Origin: Faecalibacterium sp.
Lineage (GTDB): Bacteria > Bacillota > Clostridia > Oscillospirales > Ruminococcaceae
Length of the DNA: 64,000 nucleotides
NCBI GenBank assembly: GCA_020025825.1
Contig: JAHHRL010000006.1
Span: 11,362-75,361, forward strand
Reading direction: 5' to 3'
Numbering within the stretch: position 1 is the stretch's first letter; every line of letters begins with the position of its first letter. Shown in pieces: positions 42,118 through 51,435 of the stretch. The notes below the pieces were generated by a model. The model was not told where the DNA came from. It made no database searches and worked only from the letters and a program-made list of their open reading frames with translations. Made by a program: the position numbers and the translations under genes.

Positions 42118-42507
42118 ATGACAGAGGTAGTTGCTGCTTTAATTTGGGACAAAAACCGGTTTTTAGCTTGTCAGCGCCCCGAAAATAAGGCCCGTGGTTT
42201 GTTATGGGAGTTTGTAGGTGGTAAGGTCGAGCATGGCGAAAGCTTTCCACAAGCACTAATCCGGGAGTGTAAAGAAGAACTGGATGTGACGATTTCCGTG
42301 GGGGATGTCTTTATGGAAGTAACACATGAATATCCGGACCTTACCGTTCACTTGACACTGTTTCACGCAAAAATTGTGCAGGGAACACCCAAAATGCTGG
42401 AGCATAATGATATTCGATGGATTACACCGGAGGAAATCGACCAGTATGATTTCTGCCCGGCCGATGTAGTTATTTTGGAAAAACTGAAAGCAGAGTATAC
42501 AAAGTAA
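42118..42507 (+). CDS. mutT: NUDIX hydrolase, MutT-like
   Basis: 129 residues. The Nudix box is complete: GGKVEHGESFPQALIRECKE followed by EL (GX5EX7REUXEEXGU pattern), near 37-59. Opening VVAALIWDKNRFLACQRPE and DIRWITPEEIDQYDFCPADV at the end match the MutT / 8-oxo-dGTPase group, which removes oxidised dGTP from the nucleotide pool and lowers A-T to C-G errors. Other nucleoside diphosphate substrates are possible. Its own gene with terminators on both sides. Confidence 0.88.
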   Translation: MTEVVAALIWDKNRFLACQRPENKARGLLWEFVGGKVEHGESFPQALIRECKEELDVTISVGDVFMEVTHEYPDLTVHLTLFHAKIVQGTPKMLEHNDIRWITPEEIDQYDFCPADVVILEKLKAEYTK

Positions 42508-42528
42508 AGATTTGTGATAGCTTAAAAT

Positions 42529-42575
42529 AAAAAGGCACAGCCCTTCCGTTTTATCGGAAAGGCTGTGCCTTTTTT
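42529..42575 (+). terminator. Terminator between mutT and converging ABC operon
   Basis: AAAAAGGCACAGCC-C-TTCCG / CGGAA-A-GGCTGTGCCTTTTT; T runs on both strands, so it can serve the mutT transcript and the minus-strand operon (last stop at 42616). Confidence 0.9.
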
Positions 42576-42615
42576 AGAAAAGGAGGAGAGGTAATAAAAT
42601 AGAAATGTATAAGCT

Positions 42616-44235
42616 TTAACATTCAAGCGAGCCAAGACCGATGCACAAACCGCTGCGACGGTCGAACAGCATGATACTGTTGCTGGAAATATTCAGCTTA
42701 ATGTGTGAGCCGATTTTGAAAAGCGTGTTACCAAACACAACACTTGTCAGCAGAAAATCACCAATACGGATTTTTACCGTAGATTCCATACCGGTAGGCA
42801 TTGCGCCGTAAATCTCACCGTCGAGCGCACCATCCGGTGTAATAGCAAAACATTCGGGGCGAATGCCAAGTACCAGATTTTCGTTGGTCAGCTCAACTTC
42901 CTCTGCCAAGGAGGAATCTTCCTCCACAACTTTGGCAATGTGGTAATGGAATGGCTCGTCCTTGTTGCTCTTTTCCACAAAGTTCTTTTGTGAGGCCTTC
43001 TGCTTGTGCTCTTCGGCAGCCTGTGCAGCTGCATTGTCACGGTCGGTAAACCATTGCGGCAAATCGAGCGGAGTTGCCGGACAGAAATGCATTTTAGTGC
43101 CGCCCAGTGCGGTAAGGGCAATGCGGCCATCTGCTTGCTGCGAGCCTGTTGCCTCCACAAAGTTGATAGAAGGATTGCCCACAAAGTCGGCAGCAAAAAG
43201 GTTTGCAGGATGGTTGTATACGTTTAACGGGGCATCATATTGCTGAAGCACGCCGTTGTTGATAAGGCAGATGCGAGTTGCCAGTGTCATAGCCTCCATC
43301 TGGTCGTGTGTAACGTATACAAAGGTAGAACCGGTTTCTACGTGCAGGCGCTGCAGCTCGTAACGCATTTCCAAACGCAGTTTAGCGTCCAGATTGGAAA
43401 GAGGCTCGTCCATAAACAGTACAGAGGGTTCGGGGGCAAGGGTACGGGCAATTGCCACACGTTGCTGCTGACCGCCGGAAAGCTCAGCAGGGTAGCGGTC
43501 CATAAACATACCGATTTTTACAATACGGGATACACGGCGTACCGACAGGTCGATTTCTTCCTTGGAAAGTTTACGTACGGTACGTACAACCTGACTGTTT
43601 TGCGTTACCTCAAAGTTTTCGTTTAAGGACTGTGTTTTCCGTGCGTTTTCTACCTTGGCATGCAAGGCGTTGATTTCATTGGACAAATCTTTCTTTTGCT
43701 CCAAATGATACCCCATCAGCTTTTTAGCGGTATAGATGGAGATAGTGAAAGTATCAATCAGCTTGATTTGAGCTTTCTTTTCGTCCAGCCGTCCTTTTTT
43801 ATCACGGCAATCTTCCAGAATTTCCACAACGTCTTCCGGATGAGCTAAAATTTCCGCCAGACGTGCATTGCTGCGAGCATCAAAGTCGATTTTGGGGAGT
43901 TCTTCCTTAATGTTGGAAAGGCCGAATGCAATGTTATTGTAAACGGTCATGTTGGGCCACAATGCGTAGTTTTGAAACAAAAAGCCAACCTTACGTTTAT
44001 TGGCAGGAATATTGATGCCCTGCTCGCTGTCAAAAACTACATTGTCACCAATGGTGATGCGGCCTGATGTGGGAGTTTCCAAACCGGCAATCATGCGCAG
44101 CGTGGTAGTTTTGCCACAGCCGGAAGGTCCCAGCAAAGTAACAAAAGCATTATCATCAATTACCAGATTCAAATCATCGACGGCGTAAAATTTACCCCAT
44201 CTTTTTGTAATGTGTTCAAGTTTAATTTCAGGCAT
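42616..44235 (-). CDS. ABC transporter ATPase with about 100-residue insertion
   Basis: 539 residues from ATG 44235 (GGAGGT upstream); a longer frame starts inside the permease gene. Walker A GPSGCGKTT at 36-44, Q-loop LFQNYALWP (Gln88), signature LSGGQQQR at 242-249, Walker B SVLFMDEPLSNLD near 261-273, H-loop YVTHDQ. In MalK/FbpC proteins about 53 residues separate Q-loop and signature; here 154, so some 100 charged, helix-forming residues (about 112-212, including KKDLSNEINALHAKVENA) are inserted into the helical subdomain. The C-terminal TOBE-type region is also long. Partner of the permease next to it. Confidence 0.87.
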   Translation of the reverse strand: MPEIKLEHITKRWGKFYAVDDLNLVIDDNAFVTLLGPSGCGKTTTLRMIAGLETPTSGRITIGDNVVFDSEQGINIPANKRKVGFLFQNYALWPNMTVYNNIAFGLSNIKEELPKIDFDARSNARLAEILAHPEDVVEILEDCRDKKGRLDEKKAQIKLIDTFTISIYTAKKLMGYHLEQKKDLSNEINALHAKVENARKTQSLNENFEVTQNSQVVRTVRKLSKEEIDLSVRRVSRIVKIGMFMDRYPAELSGGQQQRVAIARTLAPEPSVLFMDEPLSNLDAKLRLEMRYELQRLHVETGSTFVYVTHDQMEAMTLATRICLINNGVLQQYDAPLNVYNHPANLFAADFVGNPSINFVEATGSQQADGRIALTALGGTKMHFCPATPLDLPQWFTDRDNAAAQAAEEHKQKASQKNFVEKSNKDEPFHYHIAKVVEEDSSLAEEVELTNENLVLGIRPECFAITPDGALDGEIYGAMPTGMESTVKIRIGDFLLTSVVFGNTLFKIGSHIKLNISSNSIMLFDRRSGLCIGLGSLEC

Positions 44236-44239
44236 TGTA

Positions 44240-46069
44240 CTAACCTCCAATTCCCTTATCCAGGCTGGCACCGGTTATCTTGTTTACAAGTGTATTGAAT
44301 ATCAAAATAGTGATAATCAAAATCAGGTTGATACCACTGGAGAATGCATATAGACCCATTTCGTCGAAGTAATCCAGCGCAGTGGAAAGGATAAAGCCCT
44401 GACCGCACAACAGCATAAACAGCGAAAGCTCACGCAAACAGGTCATGAAAGGAAGCATATATCCGCTGATGATAGAGGATTTTTGGATGGGAATGATAAT
44501 ATGCGTCATGCGCTTAATCCACGGGATGTCCTGAATGATTGCAGCTTCCTCGATTTCACCGGACAGCTGCAGCATGGAGTTCAGCGAGCTGCGGCTTGCA
44601 AAAGGAATGTATTTAATGGTACCAACAATAATCAGCAGGGTGTATGTGTTAAACAAATTTATATGCTCGTTGGAGAACAGGATAAAGAATGCTACACCAA
44701 CAGCAATAGACGGCATCAAATATGGCAGGAATGCCACACTGTTTACATAGTTTGCCCACTTGCTGCGCCGCTTTTTTGCTACCGCATAGCCAATCAAAGT
44801 ACCAATGCTGCCTGCCAGCAATGCGCAGCAGATAGAAACCAGCATGGTGCCCTTAAAGGCGTTCCAAATGGTTTCGTTATACAGAATACCCTTTTGACCA
44901 TACATACCGTTTTCGGTGATATTTTCAGCAGTTGTCCACCACTTGGTGGTTAGGTTGCTGGGATCGCCTGTATACAGGAACGAGTAGTCGCCGGGGTTGG
45001 GCAGGAAGGTTTCAAATGCAAAGGAAGCAATCGGGAAAATACTGGTAAAGAAGGTTAGTACAACCAACAGAATGGCGATAATGTATTTACCGACTTTGCC
45101 CAGATTGATTTTAGAAATCTGCCCGGATTTACCAGTAACGGTGGTGTAGCTCTTACGGCTTTGCAAGGACATTTGGTTCAGGAACATAATTGCCACACCA
45201 AACAGCATCATGATGATAGCAAGGATGCTGGCTTCGCCTGTGTATTTGGAGTTCATGGAAACATATTTGGTAGATAAGGTGGTCAGGCCCAAGTAATGTG
45301 GTACCGGGTAAGAACCCATAGAGCTGCCAAACACCAGCAAAATAGTAGAAAGGATTGCGGGCTTTACCATAGGCAGTGTAATGCGCCACATGGTTTTCCA
45401 TTTGGGGGTATCCAAAATGGTTGCGGCCTCCTCCAGGTTGGCATCCATATTGCGGAAGATGCCGCCAATCAGGATATAAGCAAAAGGAGCGTAGTGCAGG
45501 CCTAAAACGATTAAGCTGGGGAAAAGGCCTTTGCACCACCACAAGGGCATATGGATACCAAAGGTTGCAGCAAGCAATCCGTTGGATGTGCCCGTAACTG
45601 CATTGGAGTTAAACAGGTTTTGCCACACAATAGCCAATGTCCACTGGGGCATGATATAAGGGAAGATAAAAATAGAACTTAAGTATTTGCGCCATGCAAG
45701 GTTTGTACGTGTTACCAAAAAGGCAAATAAGCCACCATATAAGATGGAAACCAAACAGGTGCCAACTGCCAGCAAAACAGTGTTTAACAGCGGCATCCAC
45801 AGGTTTTTACTTGCCATTGGGCTGGTAAACAGGTCGATGTAGTTGATGAGAGTATAACCTTCTGCTTGTCCGGTTAGGTGGGCATCAATTGTACCGGCAT
45901 GAATTTGGAATGTGTCGGCTACAATAGCAATAATCGGTGCTACGGTAGTAATCGTAAGTACAATGCCCATCAACAGTAAGATGATGTTATGCGGTTTTGA
46001 AAAAAAGGTCTTTATCTTATTGCGCCGAACAGCAGCGCAGTTAGAACGACTGGAACTTTTTTGATTCAT
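44240..46069 (-). CDS. Two-domain ABC transporter permease
   Basis: 609 residues from ATG 46069 (AAAGGAGCGCGTT upstream); a longer frame begins in the terminator hairpin. Two BPD_transp_1 units are fused, as in FbpB/AfuB/ThiP-type transporters, with about 12 membrane segments. Coupling helices: LEEAATILDTPKWKTMWRIT in the first half and IEEAAIIQDIPWIKRMTHII in the second. It forms the channel for the solute delivered by the 46203-47564 binding protein. Iron(III), polyamine and organic phosphate are all possible cargoes in this class. The ATPase gene starts within five bases of its stop. Confidence 0.88.
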   Translation of the reverse strand: MNQKSSSRSNCAAVRRNKIKTFFSKPHNIILLLMGIVLTITTVAPIIAIVADTFQIHAGTIDAHLTGQAEGYTLINYIDLFTSPMASKNLWMPLLNTVLLAVGTCLVSILYGGLFAFLVTRTNLAWRKYLSSIFIFPYIMPQWTLAIVWQNLFNSNAVTGTSNGLLAATFGIHMPLWWCKGLFPSLIVLGLHYAPFAYILIGGIFRNMDANLEEAATILDTPKWKTMWRITLPMVKPAILSTILLVFGSSMGSYPVPHYLGLTTLSTKYVSMNSKYTGEASILAIIMMLFGVAIMFLNQMSLQSRKSYTTVTGKSGQISKINLGKVGKYIIAILLVVLTFFTSIFPIASFAFETFLPNPGDYSFLYTGDPSNLTTKWWTTAENITENGMYGQKGILYNETIWNAFKGTMLVSICCALLAGSIGTLIGYAVAKKRRSKWANYVNSVAFLPYLMPSIAVGVAFFILFSNEHINLFNTYTLLIIVGTIKYIPFASRSSLNSMLQLSGEIEEAAIIQDIPWIKRMTHIIIPIQKSSIISGYMLPFMTCLRELSLFMLLCGQGFILSTALDYFDEMGLYAFSSGINLILIITILIFNTLVNKITGASLDKGIGG

Positions 46070-46106
46070 AACGCGCTCCTTTTTGATACGGCCGAAAAGC
46101 CGAGAT

Positions 46107-46153
46107 AAAAAATGCGCCCTTGGACACGTTTTGTGAAAGCGGTCCAAGGGCGC
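46107..46153 (-). terminator. Terminator between binding-protein and permease genes
   Basis: On the minus strand GCGCCCTTGGAC pairs perfectly with GTCCAAGGGCGC (12 pairs, 16-base loop) and is followed by A then six T bases. It lies inside the operon, so it would lower permease and ATPase output relative to the binding protein. Confidence 0.75.
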
Positions 46154-46202
46154 TTGTGCTTTTGAACAGAGGCTGCCTTAGAACAGCGCTGTAAAGAGGT
46201 GT

Positions 46203-47564
46203 TTAGCCTGCACTGTACTTGGTAAGCATTTCAATCCAGCTGCCAACAGTGAAAGCAACAGATGCACAATACTCAGGATCTTCCAGTACCAGCTGGCCAT
46301 CATTGGTCCACCAATCATAACCACGGTCGTTCTTAGCAAGGTAGGTGCTTACGCCATCAACAAAGCCGCCCTCAGAGTGGTGATACTCTGCTTCGGTTGC
46401 CTGTGCAACGGTCGGGTTGGAAGAATAGCCGCCCATATCCTTGCCCCAAGCGGAGAAGCCTTCCTGTGTGCAGGTCATGTAAGAGATGAATGCACATGCG
46501 GTCCAAGGCAGGGGAGTGTTATCGGTGACAAACAGATAGTGGCAGTAGCCGTAACCGCCAATGCCTGTGTAGTTGTCGTCATAAGCTGCTACGTTGACGT
46601 TGTTTACGGAAACAGAGTCGGATTCCTCAACAGAGCGCAGCTTGGAGTAAACCAGCAGACCAAACTGGTCCTTTGCGGACTTGTCAACCAGAGTAGTGCA
46701 GATGGGGCCGTCATCGGTCTGAGCGTTGTAGCTCTCTACCCACAGTTTAATCCATGCTAAAGCATACTTTCCGTTTTCGCCTAAACCCAAATCAGCAGCC
46801 TCAGAGTCCATCTGGTCAATAACAGGCTGGAAGTAGGCTTGCTCTTCAGCAGGCAGTGCGTCGAAAGCAGTCTTCAGCAGCAGTGCGTAATCATCACGAG
46901 TCAGCATATACAGGAAGTTTTTGCCGACGATTTCGGAGTCGATATCCATGTAAAGGCCATGCTCGCCTTCAGCAACAAAGTCCCAGCAGTTATCATAAGT
47001 CTTGGAGCCGGTATTGTTGTACATAAAAACCTTGTTCAGAGTCTGCAAAGGCAAAAAGCCCTTAAACTCTTCGGCCTTGATGTTATTTGCCTCAGCCCAT
47101 TCCTTGGGAACAAAGGTATCCAGAATACCGGTCTGGTACATCTTGGATTCAATCTGGTTACCATCCTGAATCAAAGTCATGGCAAAGGTGCCGGTGGGCT
47201 TCAGGGAGTCAGCAGTCAACTGGTCAAAAATCTTGTTGTTCTTGGGCTGCTGCCACTCAAACTCCATGTTGTAAGAGGGGTCGATTGTCTGTAAGTACTC
47301 GATGAACTTAGGCAATGCGCTCTTGCCTCGGCTGGAGTTGCCAACGCCGTAGAAGGTCTTTCCGTTAGACTCCTCAATGGCCTTTTTAGCAAGTTCCTCC
47401 ATAGTCATGGTTTGAGCTTCCTGAATAATCTTTTGCGTTTCCGTTAGCTCTTGATTATCCGGTTTTGCATTTGTGCTGCCTGATGTAGTAGCAGGTGCTC
47501 CGCCACAGGCTGTTAAGGCAAATACCATACACAGCGAAAGCAGCAATGCGATAGTGCGTTTCAT
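46203..47564 (-). CDS. Extracellular solute-binding lipoprotein, Fbp/AfuA-like
   Basis: 453 residues from ATG 47564 (AAAGGAGG upstream). Signal peptide with lipobox ALTAC near residue 21. The mature part is a large type-2 binding protein (GKTFYGVGNSSRGKSALPKF, WAWIKLW-like ALAWIKLWVESY, and SVAFTVGSWIEMLTKY at the end). Size and neighbours fit class-6 or Fe(III)/spermidine-like importers, but the ligand is not identifiable. First gene of the importer operon, divergent from the sensor trio at 47800-51286, which probably controls it. Confidence 0.82.
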   Translation of the reverse strand: MKRTIALLLSLCMVFALTACGGAPATTSGSTNAKPDNQELTETQKIIQEAQTMTMEELAKKAIEESNGKTFYGVGNSSRGKSALPKFIEYLQTIDPSYNMEFEWQQPKNNKIFDQLTADSLKPTGTFAMTLIQDGNQIESKMYQTGILDTFVPKEWAEANNIKAEEFKGFLPLQTLNKVFMYNNTGSKTYDNCWDFVAEGEHGLYMDIDSEIVGKNFLYMLTRDDYALLLKTAFDALPAEEQAYFQPVIDQMDSEAADLGLGENGKYALAWIKLWVESYNAQTDDGPICTTLVDKSAKDQFGLLVYSKLRSVEESDSVSVNNVNVAAYDDNYTGIGGYGYCHYLFVTDNTPLPWTACAFISYMTCTQEGFSAWGKDMGGYSSNPTVAQATEAEYHHSEGGFVDGVSTYLAKNDRGYDWWTNDGQLVLEDPEYCASVAFTVGSWIEMLTKYSAG

Positions 47565-47799
47565 TTCCAAAATCCTCCTTTTGCAAAGTGTACATTTTTA
47601 AGAACTGCTTGTGCAGTATCTTTGTTGAATTTATTGTAAAATGTTTTGCCCGATTTGAACAGTGTACAAAACTGCGCTTTCTTTAAGAGTTCTGCTATAA
47701 CTTTTGAAAAAATCGGCAAAAAGTAGTGAATCGTGCTATAATCTATTCTGGTAATGGTGATTATTATGTTAAAAATATTGTTTCTGTGGGGTGGATTAT

Positions 47800-48828
47800 A
47801 TGCGTAGGAGAGGGCTGGTACTGTTATTGGCGGCAGTATTGGTGCTATTCTCGGGCTGCGGATATGCAAATGTGCAGTCGCTAAAGGAATATGCGCCGGA
47901 CGATGCACATCGACTGGTTGTTTATACTTCCCATAAGCAGGAAGTGTGGTGGCCTATTATTAAGGAGTTTGAAGAACGTACCGGAATATGGGTTGATGTG
48001 AAAACCGGCGGAACGAACGAATTGTTGGAGCAAATTGAAAAAGAGCAGGATGCGCCGCAGGCTGATGTAATGTTTGGCGGCGGTGTAGAAAGCTTGTGTT
48101 CTTATGCAGATTGCTTTACACCATACGCCAGCGTGGAAGCAAATCAAATTCTGCCTCGGTTTCGTGACGAAAAAAATCGGTGGACACCCTTTTCCAGCCT
48201 GCCGGTTGTTCTGGTATATAATACAAAACTGGTATCACCGGAAATGGTAACAGGCTGGCAGGATTTGCTGAACCCTGCTTTTTGCGGAAAAATTGCGTTT
48301 GCCGACCCGGCGGTATCGGGGTCCTCCTTTACCGGCCTGGTAACATTAGGCACTGCACTGAATACTCCCTTTGATAAAGTGATTTGTGATTTTTGCAAAA
48401 ACTTAGGCGGAATCCAGATGGAAAGTTCAGGGGCGGTTTTGGATGCGGTTTGCGGTGGCTCAGCATGGGTTGGTGTTACATTAGAAGAAACTGCACAGAA
48501 ACGCATCGCAGCAGGAGAGAATCTGGCAATGGTCTATCCCGTTGAGGGCACAAGCTGTGTCCCGGATGGCAGTGCATTGGTAAAAGGTGCCCCGCACGAA
48601 CAAAATGCAAAGCTCTTTTTGGATTTTACGGTCAGTGAAGATGTACAAAGGATTTTGGCACAACAGTTTTGCCGGCGTTCTGTCCGGAGAGAAATTCCAC
48701 TTGCAAAAGATTTAACTCCGTTAGAGGAAATCCCGCTGGTGGAATATGATATCAATAATACAAGCAAAAACCGAGAGCCGATTTTAATGTCATGGGCATT
48801 CTATTTAGACTGGGAGGAGAACGAATGA
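47800..48828 (+). CDS. Periplasmic-type binding lipoprotein, sensor partner (PgtC/AfuA-like)
   Basis: 342 residues from ATG 47800. Lipobox LFSGC. LVVYTSHKQEVWWPIIKEFE and GIWVDVKTGGTNELLEQI mark it as an ABC iron/organic-phosphate type binding protein (SBP_bac_6/13), with ADVMFGGGVESLCSYADC. It overlaps the kinase start by four bases (ATGA), and no permease follows, so it probably presents its ligand to the kinase, as PgtC is thought to do with PgtB/PgtA. A -10 TATAAT lies at 47737-47742. Confidence 0.82.
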   Translation: MRRRGLVLLLAAVLVLFSGCGYANVQSLKEYAPDDAHRLVVYTSHKQEVWWPIIKEFEERTGIWVDVKTGGTNELLEQIEKEQDAPQADVMFGGGVESLCSYADCFTPYASVEANQILPRFRDEKNRWTPFSSLPVVLVYNTKLVSPEMVTGWQDLLNPAFCGKIAFADPAVSGSSFTGLVTLGTALNTPFDKVICDFCKNLGGIQMESSGAVLDAVCGGSAWVGVTLEETAQKRIAAGENLAMVYPVEGTSCVPDGSALVKGAPHEQNAKLFLDFTVSEDVQRILAQQFCRRSVRREIPLAKDLTPLEEIPLVEYDINNTSKNREPILMSWAFYLDWEENE

Positions 48829-50540
48829 AAAAGCTGCGTTCACGTTCTTTCCGTAAAAGGCTGTTTATGGCATTTTTGTTAGTTTCTCTGGTGCCTATGT
48901 TGTTGTGTACCTTGTTGCTTGTGCAAATTGTGCGGATGCGTGTGGAACAAAGTGCGCAGCAGGAGGCAGAGCATAGTCTGGCTAATGTCGTTGATTCCAT
49001 GGATACAGTCACAGCATCTTTTATACAGGCGGCAAATACATTACAAAAGGACCCTGTTATCATAAAAGCATTGGATGACCACGATTTTAATATTGAGGTT
49101 TATGATAAACTGTTTAGTGCCAGCGAGGAGCTGCGGACTTATGCACGATTTGACCTTTACGATATGCAGGGAAAACGATTGTATTCCACCAAAAAGCAAT
49201 CGGCCGCAGGTGCATCGGATGTAAATTGGGGAATACTGCATTCCGTAAATGAAAATGCCGGTAAATTTACTTTTGTCGCAAACGGTTATAGCAGCATAGC
49301 AGATAAACCACTGCTGCAAGGCGCCGCTACGATACAAAAAGGGGAAAAACCTGTAGGTTATTTGGTTATCAGCATTGACAAAAGTGGATTTCAAAGATTG
49401 TTTGAAAATGAATACGGCACGCAAAACGAACTTTTGGTTTTGAACAAGTATTGGCGTCCGGTTTATTGCAGTCAGTCGGTAATGGCTGGTAACCTTGCAG
49501 TGGAACTGCGGCAAAAGGTATTGGAAGGTGCGGTATTTGATAAAAAGGATGATTTCTTTTATCGCGTCGCTTTTCAAAAATCCACAGGGCTGTATTTTGT
49601 ATTGCAGCAGCCACGAGTATTCAGCCAAAGCACATTAAGGTTAATTTATACTGCAAGCTTTGCCATCGCACTGGTTTGCGTAGCAATCTCTGTTTTTGTA
49701 AGCTTTAAGCTGAGTAAGCAGATGTTCCGTCCGATTCAAGAACTGCAAAGCGCAATCCATGAGGTGGAACAAAACAATTTGGACGTTCAGGTTTGCAATA
49801 TTGAAAAAGACGAATTAGGCAGGCTGGCACAGCAATTTAACGAGATGGTAATAGCGCTGAAATACAATCAGCGGCAGCTGGTCGAAAATCAAACCGCATT
49901 GAACGAAGCGCAAATCCGAATGCTGCAAGCGCAGTTAAATCCGCATTTTTTGTGTAATACACTAGATACCATGAAGTGGATTAGCAAGATAAACCGTGTA
50001 CCGCAAGTTGCTTTAATGGCTACAAATCTGGCGGATATTTTGCGGTTTTGTATCTCGCCGGAGCAGTTTGTCACACTAGATAAAGAGCTTGACTTGTTGC
50101 AGCGCTATATTGAAATACAGCAGATTCGCCTTTCCAATAAGCTGGAGATAAAGCTGGATATCCCGGCGGAGCTGTATCAGTGTGTTGTTCCTAAAATGAT
50201 GTTGCAGCCCATTGTAGAAAATGCAATTCTCCATGGTTTAGAAGGTACAGAAAATGGATGTATTTGCGTTAAGGCAGAACGACAGGATGAAAACCTGTTA
50301 CGTATTACAGTAGCGGATAATGGAAAAGGATTGCCGCAGGAAATGTTAGGTAAATATGCGAGCGAAAAATGCAGGCAGCAGCAAACGCACAGACATTTGG
50401 GACTATATAATGTGGATACTATTTTGCAAAAGCATTATGGTGCGCAGTTTGGCTTATACCTGAGTAATGCAGCACAGGGGCAAGGCGCTGTTATAACAGC
50501 TATCCTGCCTATCCATAGAAAGGGGACTGAACAGTGTTAA
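48825..50540 (+). CDS. YesM-type sensor histidine kinase
   Basis: 571 residues from ATG 48825 (GGGAGGAGAACGA upstream). TM1 near 12-32, external domain of about 245 residues, TM2 IYTASFAIALVCVAISVFVSF, then HAMP (QMFRPIQELQSAI). Phospho-acceptor His is in NPHFLCNTLDTMKWIS; the ATPase has LQPIVENAILHGL and VADNGKGLPQEM. Together with the preceding binding lipoprotein and the following regulator it forms a ligand-sensing trio. The regulator GTG start overlaps the kinase end by seven bases. Confidence 0.9.
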   Translation: MKKLRSRSFRKRLFMAFLLVSLVPMLLCTLLLVQIVRMRVEQSAQQEAEHSLANVVDSMDTVTASFIQAANTLQKDPVIIKALDDHDFNIEVYDKLFSASEELRTYARFDLYDMQGKRLYSTKKQSAAGASDVNWGILHSVNENAGKFTFVANGYSSIADKPLLQGAATIQKGEKPVGYLVISIDKSGFQRLFENEYGTQNELLVLNKYWRPVYCSQSVMAGNLAVELRQKVLEGAVFDKKDDFFYRVAFQKSTGLYFVLQQPRVFSQSTLRLIYTASFAIALVCVAISVFVSFKLSKQMFRPIQELQSAIHEVEQNNLDVQVCNIEKDELGRLAQQFNEMVIALKYNQRQLVENQTALNEAQIRMLQAQLNPHFLCNTLDTMKWISKINRVPQVALMATNLADILRFCISPEQFVTLDKELDLLQRYIEIQQIRLSNKLEIKLDIPAELYQCVVPKMMLQPIVENAILHGLEGTENGCICVKAERQDENLLRITVADNGKGLPQEMLGKYASEKCRQQQTHRHLGLYNVDTILQKHYGAQFGLYLSNAAQGQGAVITAILPIHRKGTEQC

Positions 50541-51286
50541 AGGTCTTGGTTGTAGAAGATGAAGAAATGATTCGCAAAGGCATTGTTCTGGCAGTTGATT
50601 GGGCGGCTCTGGATTGTATGGTTGTTGGCGAGGCCGCAAACGGAGAGGAAGGGCTGGCGGCAGCCCAGCGATTAGAACCTTCGCTGATTATAACGGATTT
50701 GAAGATGCCTAAAATGGACGGCTTGGAGATGATTCGGCAATTGCGGGAGAAAGGAAACAACGCATACGTAATTATCTTAACGGCCTACGACAGCTTTAGT
50801 TATGCACAGACAGCGATACGTTTAGGCGCTGTAGATTTTCTGCTAAAACCTTTCCATGATGGAGAACTGGAACAGGCTGTTATGGCACTGCGCCAGCGGA
50901 TGGAGGAGAAAAAGAAAGTTAGCACAGAAACTTGGGCACCTGACACAGGCCTGAAAAAAGGCGATAAGAGTAAGTATGTTTTGCAGGCTATGGATTATAT
51001 TGGTGAACACTATGCCAACCCAAACATCAGCGTTGGAGAGATTGCAGAAAATCTGGGAATCAGTGAGGGACACTTAAGCCACTTGTTTAAGAAAGAAACG
51101 GACGATACCTTGCTGCATTATTTAACAAGGTACCGTATCCATAAGGCAATGGAGCTTTTGAAAGATTGCCGTCTGCGTGTATACGAGGTTGCAGAGCAAG
51201 TGGGTTATAGGGATATTACCTATTTTTCTGCTACATTTAAGAAGATGGTAGGCGTTAGTCCTTCGGAATATCAAGATATAAGTTAA
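50534..51286 (+). CDS. Compact AraC-family response regulator
   Basis: 250 residues from GTG 50534 (AAAGGGGAC upstream). Receiver domain (MLKVLVVEDEE, Asp55 in IITDLKMP, DFLLKPF) joined almost directly to an AraC double helix-turn-helix (ENLGISEGHLSHLFKKET and VAEQVGYRDITYFSATFKKM). It lacks the long middle region of the regulators at 31576 and 59546. Probably activates the divergent importer operon (47564 to 42616). A strong terminator follows. Confidence 0.9.
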   Translation: MLKVLVVEDEEMIRKGIVLAVDWAALDCMVVGEAANGEEGLAAAQRLEPSLIITDLKMPKMDGLEMIRQLREKGNNAYVIILTAYDSFSYAQTAIRLGAVDFLLKPFHDGELEQAVMALRQRMEEKKKVSTETWAPDTGLKKGDKSKYVLQAMDYIGEHYANPNISVGEIAENLGISEGHLSHLFKKETDDTLLHYLTRYRIHKAMELLKDCRLRVYEVAEQVGYRDITYFSATFKKMVGVSPSEYQDIS

Positions 51287-51291
51287 AAAAC

Positions 51292-51331
51292 AAAAAAGCA
51301 TTGCAAAGGAGTACCTTTGCAATGCTTTTTT
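51292..51331 (+). terminator. Terminator of the sensor trio
   Basis: AAAAAAGCATTGCAAAGG / CCTTTGCAATGCTTTTTT, 18 perfect pairs with a 4-base loop and T run. Confidence 0.92.
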
Positions 51332-51435
51332 ATATAGACTGAGCAATGAGCAACCGAGCTTTTGATAAAAAAAGCTGAAAAAGCGTCAGGAGTGTGAGGA
51401 GAACGCATATAACTATACGAAGGGAGGAGATTTTT

